DNA from: a virus
Virus record (IMG/VR): IMGVR_UViG_3300030090_000206
Location: 1 to 21,064 of that record
Length of the DNA: 21,064 nt
Strand: one strand, 5' to 3'
The notes below the pieces were generated by a model. It was not told the DNA's origin. It did not search any database and worked only from the letters and a program-made list of their open reading frames with translations. Below, one piece after another: positions 15,315 to 21,064 of this stretch. The stretch's first letter is position 1. Every line of letters starts with the position of its first letter. The translations under genes and the position numbers were made by a program.

Positions 15315-16222
15315 GCTTTAGCCCTCTTTGATAACATCGCAAGCACTTTATCTGCATCTATATTTTTCTGTTGTTTGGGGTTGCCAGTAGCTTTAGTACG
15401 GACACTTTTCATAAAATCCTGTAGCGCATCTGCACCCGCATCAGAGTTACCATTACCAAGCATTGCTACAACGTCAGCAGGTAACACAAACTCTCCATGA
15501 CTCAACCGTGCTTCTTGCACACCATCAATATTGCCCTTTACAAGATCAGCTTGACCGTCAGAATCACCTTCTAAATAGCCCCCACCCTGTAATACTGAAC
15601 CACCTCTCGCAAGACCTTCTGCCTGTTTTTTAGCTGCGGCACGCGCTTCTTCCACTGTCATGCGCTCTTCGCCTTCCGGTCTTTTTGCGTATATAACGTC
15701 AGAAAAATAACGCCTACCCGCACTGCCGGGGCGACGACCTGTATCATCGCGTTCTATTCGTTCGCGTATAGCAGTTAGTTTAGGCACCTCACCTTGATAC
15801 CCAACTTGAGGAACTTTGGGGCTAAATTTACCACGGTCTCTGAGTGCACTTGCTAGAGCTAAAGCTGCTAGAGTCCCGCCTATGGGCGAGTTGCCAACAT
15901 TAATTCCTAGTGATGACATTACTCTTTGGAACAAATTTGGGCGACTTGAGGCCGATTTATCAAACATATTGTAATCAATATCAGCATCGGCTGGGCCAGA
16001 TTTGCTAGAGCCAGATGTTCTTAATAAATCGTCAAGCTCAAACCCATATAAAGGGTCATCGTCTGTGCCATAGTTGATAAACATATTGTAATCAATATCA
16101 GCATCGGCTGGGCCAGACGTAGAAGGGCCAGAGGTTTTTAGTAGGTCGTCAAGGTCATCAAACGATATTTCGCTTTCGTCATACTTTGTGGAAGTGCCCA
16201 TAAAAGGTAAATTTAAAAACAT
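15311..16222 (-). CDS. Virion protein with duplicated N-terminus and GEFVLPADVV motif
   Basis: This encodes 303 residues. The N-terminus carries two copies of a module with DDLL[KR]TSG and SGPADADIDYNMF. The middle is basic with a short hydrophobic stretch (GGTLAALALASALRD). The C-terminal part has a strongly conserved marine phage signature: GDSDGQADLVKG, then ARLSHGEFVLPADVVAMLGN, a compact domain whose role is not known to me. GGAGG at 16229-16233 sits 6 bases before the ATG at 16222, which overlaps the previous TGA by one base. A GTG at 16225 is possible but less likely. Its end overlaps the next gene by four bases. Probably structural; function unknown. Confidence 0.8.
   Translation of the reverse strand: MFLNLPFMGTSTKYDESEISFDDLDDLLKTSGPSTSGPADADIDYNMFINYGTDDDPLYGFELDDLLRTSGSSKSGPADADIDYNMFDKSASSRPNLFQRVMSSLGINVGNSPIGGTLAALALASALRDRGKFSPKVPQVGYQGEVPKLTAIRERIERDDTGRRPGSAGRRYFSDVIYAKRPEGEERMTVEEARAAAKKQAEGLARGGSVLQGGGYLEGDSDGQADLVKGNIDGVQEARLSHGEFVLPADVVAMLGNGNSDAGADALQDFMKSVRTKATGNPKQQKNIDADKVLAMLSKRAKA
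15962..16117 (-). repeat. Exact 39-base direct repeat within a virion gene
   Basis: The same 39 bases occur at 15962-16000 and 16079-16117, 117 bases (39 codons) apart and in frame. They encode SGPADADIDYNMF twice. Surrounding bases are similar in protein but diverged in DNA, so the core identity stands out. Confidence 0.95.
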
Positions 16223-18603
16223 CACTTGCCTCCGACTATACGCAGTAGCTCATCAACACTACCATAAGAGCCTTTTGCCGCACCACCACCAGCAAAAGAC
16301 CTATCTAAACCAGCTAAGTATTTAGCTATTATATCTACTTCTGCCTCTCGTTCACCCTTATCAAATATTGTGTACCCTGTATCTCGTATGTACCGAGGTG
16401 ATCTAGGGAGACTAAACGGTGCACCTAAGCCTACACTGGGTAGGTTCACATCTACTTCAGGTAAGTTCACATCTACTTCAGGTAAGTTCACATCTACTTC
16501 AGGTAAATCCACATCTACTTCAGGCAGATTCTCATACACCTCTTCAACGGTTTCTTTTACAGGTTGTATCAATTCATCATCTACTTTCCTGCCTACCTCT
16601 TTAGTCGTTTCGACTATTGGTTTAGTTATAGGTTCAGTTACTTCTTGTACGGTTTCTTTAACAGGCTGTAGCACTTTGTCGTCTATTGACCTGCCTACAT
16701 CTTTTGCAACGTCTATGACAGGCTCTACGGTATCCTTGACTGGTTGAAGAATAAGATCGTCTATGGCGCTACCTGTTTCTGCTATTGCATCTCCAATCAT
16801 CTTGAGGAATTTAGGTGTTTCGATGTTGTTCGGCCCTAATGCACCGCCTTCCATGATGTATTCACCAAAACCCCTGAATATAGCGTCACCAAAATCGGCA
16901 CCCTTTGCTAGCTCCATTTGAGTTTTGTTAAGTCCTGCCTCTAAATCGTCCCTATTAATGTTGTAGTTATCTAAAAAATCTTCAGTAAACCCTACTTTAT
17001 CGAGTGCTGCTTTAGTTAATTCTGGCCCTTTCACTGCAAGAACAGCACCGACTAAACGTCCATCCGCTGCCGCATCTACAAACTTGGCTGTTTTCACTAT
17101 TTTGTTAACTGTATCGGCAGTTTTTGCGGCAGAATTTGCCGCTTGTATTAGTGCAGGGTCTGGTGCCGCAGCACCTAAAGTAAATGCGTTTGCACTGGCT
17201 TTGTTTGCTAAATCTGCTGCGTTCGCATTAAGTCCTTCTACATACCCTCCTGCCCCAGCTAGAGCAAAAGATTTTATGATGTCATTGGTGTCTCCACCTG
17301 TAGCTGCGGTTATACCAGCAGAAGTAATACCTTTAGCTAACGCAGTGCCTACTGCGGAGGTGCCGCCGCCAAATGCAGCCGTACTGGCAAGTGCTCCACC
17401 GCCGACTACAGATAAGGTTACGAGAGCCACCGTTTTAAGGGCGTCTTTAACAGAGGTATCTTTAACTTCTTTGGTGCGTATTTCACCAAAAGTCATAGGG
17501 TCATATAGGTAGGTAGACCCGTCTTTTGTTTGGCGAATAGGCTGTACACCGTACTTGGCATACATGGCCTGAAGCATAGGATCACGTTTATACGCTTCTA
17601 TTAAAGCCTCTTGATACCCTAATCCCTCCGTAGCTTGTAGATAAGGTATCGTTTCTGCGAGTATGGGTTTAACTAGTGATTGGAACTCAGAAATTTGCTC
17701 TTGCGAGGCAGAGGTATGTTCTTCGTAATTACCACCAAAGCTACTAATATTTGATTCACCCACACTAGGTGTAACTTCAAACCCATAGTAACTACTTAAT
17801 GCTGCCGCAGTATCTGCACCGCTGGTATTAGCTATTGTGCCATAAGCAGATTTAACTACGTCTGTATCTACGCCTACACCACCCTTCAACCCCTTTAGGT
17901 ATTCTGGGCCACCCACTTCAGATATATATTGGTCAGGCGTGAAGTCTAGTTTTGGTTTTTTCCTAGCATCTTGGGTCTTTACTGCCTTATCTATACCCTC
18001 TTCTTGAATGCCCTCTCTGCTTATGCTGCGATCAATAGCAGCTTTGGGGTCTAGTGGATCTATGACAGTGTTTCTATACACTCTGTCATAAAAGTCGTCC
18101 ACTTCATCCACGTCATCTACTGTGTCATAAACATTATTATCTGCTGCATTAAGCAGAGTGCTTTTGTAATTACTAATGGCCTCTTTAGCCGTTACAGGTT
18201 TATTTTCTCCGCGTGTCTGTATTGACTCTTCTGTAGGTGCTACAGATGTAGGTGCAGGTGCTACAGATGTAGGTGCAGGTGCCACAGATGTAGGTGCAGG
18301 TGCCACAGATGTAGGTGCAGATGTTACAGGAGCTATAGGAGCTACGAGTGGTTCTGATTGAGTTATTGGCGCAGACGTTTGAGTTGCTACAGGAGCTACA
18401 GGAGCTACAGGAGTTACGGGAGTTACGGGAGTTACAGGCGTAACAGCAGTCTGCTCTCTTGGATCTACATTCGGTCTTACCCCTACAACATCCCTTGTTT
18501 CTTCCTGCGGTGTTTTCGGTGCAACAGGTGGTATGCGCCTACGGGGAGAAACTCCATAAGGCGGTAATAATCTTGGATCAAAATTTATATCAGGTTCAAA
18601 CAT
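16222..18603 (-). CDS. Large repetitive virion protein with hydrophobic core segment
   Basis: This encodes 793 residues. The N-terminal ~130 are Pro/Thr/Val-rich with TPV and TSVAPAP repeats and look disordered. A central region (about 385-440) is hydrophobic and Gly/Ala-rich (VALVTLSVVGGGALASTAAF) and could enter a membrane. The C-terminal part has three related units (DDLILQPVKDTVEP, DDKVLQPVKETVQE, DDELIQPVKETVEE), then four LPEVDV[DN] units, and ends SVDELLRIVGGK. The ATG at 18603 overlaps the previous TGA by one base. A TTG at 18606 is also in frame. It is coupled to the 303-residue gene downstream. Composition and place suggest an internal virion or ejection protein (inference). I recognise no enzyme motif. 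Confidence 0.75.
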   Translation of the reverse strand: MFEPDINFDPRLLPPYGVSPRRRIPPVAPKTPQEETRDVVGVRPNVDPREQTAVTPVTPVTPVTPVAPVAPVATQTSAPITQSEPLVAPIAPVTSAPTSVAPAPTSVAPAPTSVAPAPTSVAPTEESIQTRGENKPVTAKEAISNYKSTLLNAADNNVYDTVDDVDEVDDFYDRVYRNTVIDPLDPKAAIDRSISREGIQEEGIDKAVKTQDARKKPKLDFTPDQYISEVGGPEYLKGLKGGVGVDTDVVKSAYGTIANTSGADTAAALSSYYGFEVTPSVGESNISSFGGNYEEHTSASQEQISEFQSLVKPILAETIPYLQATEGLGYQEALIEAYKRDPMLQAMYAKYGVQPIRQTKDGSTYLYDPMTFGEIRTKEVKDTSVKDALKTVALVTLSVVGGGALASTAAFGGGTSAVGTALAKGITSAGITAATGGDTNDIIKSFALAGAGGYVEGLNANAADLANKASANAFTLGAAAPDPALIQAANSAAKTADTVNKIVKTAKFVDAAADGRLVGAVLAVKGPELTKAALDKVGFTEDFLDNYNINRDDLEAGLNKTQMELAKGADFGDAIFRGFGEYIMEGGALGPNNIETPKFLKMIGDAIAETGSAIDDLILQPVKDTVEPVIDVAKDVGRSIDDKVLQPVKETVQEVTEPITKPIVETTKEVGRKVDDELIQPVKETVEEVYENLPEVDVDLPEVDVNLPEVDVNLPEVDVNLPSVGLGAPFSLPRSPRYIRDTGYTIFDKGEREAEVDIIAKYLAGLDRSFAGGGAAKGSYGSVDELLRIVGGK
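16229..16233 (-). promoter_or_regulatory. Ribosome binding site for the 303-residue virion protein
   Basis: GGAGG on the minus strand lies 6 bases before the ATG at 16222. It is one of the clearest ribosome sites in the virion operon and supports ATG over the GTG at 16225. Confidence 0.65.
16440..16532 (-). repeat. 21-base tandem repeat (LPEVDVN x4)
   Basis: About four 21-base units sharing TTCACATCTACTTCAGGTAA (plus strand) encode LPEVDV[DN]. Period and frame are exact, with a few base changes in the outer units. Confidence 0.9.
18234..18330 (-). repeat. 21-base tandem repeat (TSVAPAP x4)
   Basis: Four units sharing ACAGATGTAGGTGCAGGTG (plus strand) encode TSVAPAP in the disordered N-terminal part of the 793-residue virion protein. 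A shorter 9-base periodic run (TPV and APV) follows at about 18382-18444. Confidence 0.9.
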
Positions 18604-18926
18604 CAAGAAATCTCTAACAAACTAGCTACCACATGAAGCCTATTAGCGGTAGCAGCAGTTACTTTTAGTATCTCCGATTCTTCTACTACTATGGGTGCAG
18701 TTAGTAGCTCTACTGTAGCGTTAGCACTAACTGCTTTAGTCTTAAATAAACTAAATACCGCAGCAGATGCGTTGGTTAGCGTAACTGTTATGGTATCCGC
18801 ATTCCCTGAATCTTCAGACACAAGAATAGATTTAACAATCGCTGTAGTTGCCGTAGGGCACGTATAGAGCGTAGTGGCTGTGGTAGCCGTCAAATCTACT
18901 TTTGCGTTTTTGTATTGATTAGCCAA
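18603..18926 (-). CDS. Small beta-rich virion protein
   Basis: This encodes 107 residues and starts with TTG; there is no ATG in the N-terminal part of the frame. The product begins MANQYKNAKVDLTATTATTL, a start typical of a group of short marine phage structural proteins. The rest alternates short beta strands rich in Thr, Val and Ala (IVKSILVSED, DTITVTLTN, LHVVASLLEIS) and lacks charge clusters, consistent with a beta sandwich such as a decoration, tail or fibre-base protein. Its start overlaps the end of the 59-residue gene by 8 bases and no clear ribosome site is seen, so it probably relies on coupling. Family role is inferred. Confidence 0.75.
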   Translation of the reverse strand: MANQYKNAKVDLTATTATTLYTCPTATTAIVKSILVSEDSGNADTITVTLTNASAAVFSLFKTKAVSANATVELLTAPIVVEESEILKVTAATANRLHVVASLLEIS

Positions 18927-19098
18927 GGAACCATGCCTGTGCTTGAGCTTCAGGTGATGTGGCTGCTTTCCTTATGCCGTCATCCAACTGATTAAAATAC
19001 AAACGTAAGGTATTGTTGAATCGTTCAAGAAACGTCTTTTGGTACTCTTTAGGAGGATCTGGTAGTCGAGGTGCTACAAAGGTTATATCTGCTGGCAT
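18919..19098 (-). CDS. Short 59-residue protein in the tail operon
   Basis: This small gene fills what would otherwise be a gap. The product begins MPADITFVAPRLPDPPKEYQ, has a likely amphipathic helix (KTFLERFNNTLRLYFNQLDD) and ends SPEAQAQAWFLG. The ATG at 19098 overlaps the TAA of the gp10-like gene by one base, and GGAAG lies about 6 bases before it. Both the coupling and the ribosome site support a real gene. It could be a small virion or tail-assembly protein; I do not recognise its family. Confidence 0.75.
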   Translation of the reverse strand: MPADITFVAPRLPDPPKEYQKTFLERFNNTLRLYFNQLDDGIRKAATSPEAQAQAWFLG

Positions 19099-20948
19099 TA
19101 TCTTCTTCCGTCAGGACGTATGTCTAATCTAGGTGCCCCCAACTGCCACTGCACACCCAAAGCATCGGATTGTACTTTAATAGATAGCTGTCTGCCTCGA
19201 ACACGAGTGTTTACTTGAGTAGTGTATTTTTCTACGGGCACTGTGGCAGATCGTATAACAGAGGCGCTGTTCGACCCTCCTTCTGAACGGGGATCGTTGT
19301 ACCCAGAACCCGATGACTGTAGTGGCAATAACTCTAGTGTGGCTGTGGGGCTTTCTGCTGTAGAGCCATCAAAAGTTATGTCAGGCAAAATACGCCGTAT
19401 AAATGAAAATTTATCGCCATCTTCTATGTCAAATTCACCAGAAGTAATAAATGCTGTTATGGCTGTATTAGTTCCACTTTCATTGTCATCCAAACCATCT
19501 TCGTGAGTGACTAGATTGTTACTGTAAGTGGCCCCAGTAGGAAACTGCCTTACACCCGCATCCAGCCAAGCAGATCTTGATAAACTACCCACATACCAGA
19601 TATTTTGTTCATAATTGTAGACAACGTATTTATCCACTGTTGTCGAACCTGTTGATGGGTAGAACCACCATACTTCACTAAAGGCTTCGTTAGATCCTGC
19701 AAACGACTGTTCTCTTTGCTCAGAGTTTAAGTCACGAAACACATGACGTTTTACAGAACATGGCAGCACTGAAACTCTACCGTCGTATACATAAAACGAA
19801 TCTAAGCCCATCCAGTAAGTCACTCCCGCAGCAAACACCGCAGAATTTTGTGAAGCTATGGATACGTTGTCTGCTAGTAACTGCGATCCCCACACTATAG
19901 GAGCACCAACATACTGAAGTGCATACAGCGCAGCATCTGTCCAAACCAATATTTCTTGGCTAGCTTGTACGGCGTTTATTATCTCTGACCCTATAGATAG
20001 CCTTAGATCGCCAGCTTGATTAGTGGCGCTAGGAGTCCAATTAGTTGGGTCTTCTTGGTCTGACCATCTAAGGAGCATAGGGTCTTGTGTAGTTACTCCT
20101 AACGTATTAGCTCCAAAACAAAACACAAACCTACTTACGTCAGATACAAATATGAAATTTTGTATGACAGGTACATTGGATGCTCCAGATAACGTGGATA
20201 ACTCTACCGCTCGTGTAGTAAGCCCATTACTAGCATCCCAGTAGTAAATACTACCTCCGCGTGGCCCGAATATTAGGTCTTCACCAAAATTGGATTGGCT
20301 AAATAAACGCAAAGAGTCTGTAGAAGTAGCACCATTGCCCCATGTGCCTTCATTCCACCCACCAGCACCCCAACCTACTAACGGCACTACAAACTCTGGG
20401 CCGACATTTATTTGGTATTTAGCCGTTACAGAACCACCACCTGAAGCTGATGAAGAAGCTGCGCTGCTAGCCTGTATGGTATAAGTATTACCAGTAGAAT
20501 AAGTTATCTGGAACTCGCCGTTTAGTGTAAGACCACCCACCGCAGAAGCTCCGCTAAACGTAACAAAATCATTATTTATGTAGCCGCCATTAGCATCTGT
20601 AACGGTGACAGTGGTAGATCCACTAACAGTGGTAAAAGGGTCAGTGAGGGATACCCCAGAAGGTGTGCGTTCAGGCGTTACGTCAAAATACTCTCCACCT
20701 TTTTCTATATAAAATTTTAAGTTGGTGCCGATACCAACTAATTTTTGGCTGGATAGAGTTACCCAGTTAGATAAAGAACGTGCTACACCTAAATACGTGT
20801 TAGCGGATATACGCTGCCAACCGCCTATTTTCTCTGGGTATCCTGAGCGAAAACGTATTTTATCAGAGTCAAACCAGCCCTCTTCGTCCACATAACGTGT
20901 AACTTCTTTGTTCACACCGGGGCGAAGACTTAGCTTGCGTAACGGCAT
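19098..20948 (-). CDS. P22 gp10-like packaged DNA stabilization / tail hub protein
   Basis: This encodes 616 residues. The start MPLRKLSLRPGVNKEVTRYVDEEGWFDSDKIRFR and GGWQRI lead into a beta-rich protein with repeated Trp/Gly/Tyr blades (WGAGGWNEGTWG, IYYWDASNG, PMLLRWSDQEDPTNWTP, VWTDAALYALQYVGAP, YWMGLDSFYVYDGR). This matches the beta-propeller pattern of the phage stabilization protein family around P22 gp10, which closes the portal channel and joins the tail. About 90 residues of Ser/Thr/Gly-rich beta sequence (about 97-185) are inserted near the N-terminus, and the protein is longer than P22 gp10 (about 470). It ends at TAA overlapping the 59-residue gene. Family placement rests on pattern, not alignment. 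Confidence 0.8.
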   Translation of the reverse strand: MPLRKLSLRPGVNKEVTRYVDEEGWFDSDKIRFRSGYPEKIGGWQRISANTYLGVARSLSNWVTLSSQKLVGIGTNLKFYIEKGGEYFDVTPERTPSGVSLTDPFTTVSGSTTVTVTDANGGYINNDFVTFSGASAVGGLTLNGEFQITYSTGNTYTIQASSAASSSASGGGSVTAKYQINVGPEFVVPLVGWGAGGWNEGTWGNGATSTDSLRLFSQSNFGEDLIFGPRGGSIYYWDASNGLTTRAVELSTLSGASNVPVIQNFIFVSDVSRFVFCFGANTLGVTTQDPMLLRWSDQEDPTNWTPSATNQAGDLRLSIGSEIINAVQASQEILVWTDAALYALQYVGAPIVWGSQLLADNVSIASQNSAVFAAGVTYWMGLDSFYVYDGRVSVLPCSVKRHVFRDLNSEQREQSFAGSNEAFSEVWWFYPSTGSTTVDKYVVYNYEQNIWYVGSLSRSAWLDAGVRQFPTGATYSNNLVTHEDGLDDNESGTNTAITAFITSGEFDIEDGDKFSFIRRILPDITFDGSTAESPTATLELLPLQSSGSGYNDPRSEGGSNSASVIRSATVPVEKYTTQVNTRVRGRQLSIKVQSDALGVQWQLGAPRLDIRPDGRR

Positions 20949-21064
20949 TATCTGTACTCGCCTGACCTTATAAGTTCAGTGACCTCTACTGCACGATCAC
21001 CTACCTGTTCTGCCCACCTACTATCCATAAACTCGTCAGCAGCTACATCATACTGTTCACGAGA
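20948..21064 (-). CDS. Unknown virion-operon protein, C-terminal fragment
   Basis: Only the last 38 codons are inside the window. The visible part is helical and charged (EQYDVAADEFMDSRWAEQVG, then ELIRSGEYR). The TAA stop overlaps the ATG of the gp10-like gene by one base, so it belongs to the same coupled operon. Too little is visible to assign a family; a head-tail adaptor or small virion protein would fit the place. Confidence 0.65.
   Translation of the reverse strand, partial: SREQYDVAADEFMDSRWAEQVGDRAVEVTELIRSGEYR

Noticed and set aside
16370-17512. Plus-strand open frames opposite the 793-residue virion gene
   Set aside because: They are antisense to a well-supported gene, have repetitive or biased composition, and lack coupling or a ribosome site.
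13864-18444. Regularly spaced repeats as a possible CRISPR array
   Set aside because: The repeats are in-frame tandem codons without unique spacers and lie inside virion genes.

Overview
The window looks like part of the genome of a tailed, podovirus-like phage of an aquatic, probably marine, bacterium. The evidence is protein content: a phage SNF2-type helicase, an ssDNA-binding protein with a gp2.5-like acidic tail, a primase-helicase fusion, a P22 gp10-like tail protein, and a run of very large repetitive virion proteins that are common in uncultured marine phages. No rRNA, tRNA, CRISPR array, insertion sequence or integrase is visible. The host cannot be named from this sequence. Coding density is very high, with no gene-free stretch over about 100 bases.

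Plus strand, 1-6262: a DNA replication and early gene module. It starts inside an SNF2-family helicase, then carries a small coiled-coil protein, a small helix-turn-helix protein, a four-cysteine protein, the ssDNA-binding protein, a 968-residue AEP-type primase fused to a DUF927-like helicase, and a short unknown protein. A sigma70-like promoter at 924-952, with a palindrome filling its spacer, probably starts a transcript for the genes after the helicase. A branched inverted-repeat element at 3041-3101 lies just before the primase-helicase. The proteins fit a coherent replication set: strand opening, priming, unwinding and ssDNA protection.

6263-6354: the junction where the two gene modules converge. 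It holds a strong 14-bp stem terminator followed by TTTT for the plus-strand genes, and a weaker hairpin before it.

Minus strand, 21064-6355: a late virion module read right to left. In transcription order it has a partial gene at the edge, a gp10-like tail/stabilization protein, a 59-residue protein, a 107-residue beta-rich protein, and then five large proteins of 793, 303, 371, 565 and 2047 residues. Stops and starts touch or overlap at every junction, so this is one translationally coupled operon. The large proteins carry alanine/glycine-rich hydrophobic segments, coiled coils and in-frame tandem repeats. The last is a giant polyvalent protein with an internal HExxH zinc-protease motif. 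By position and composition they are most likely internal virion (ejection) proteins, but that role is inferred.
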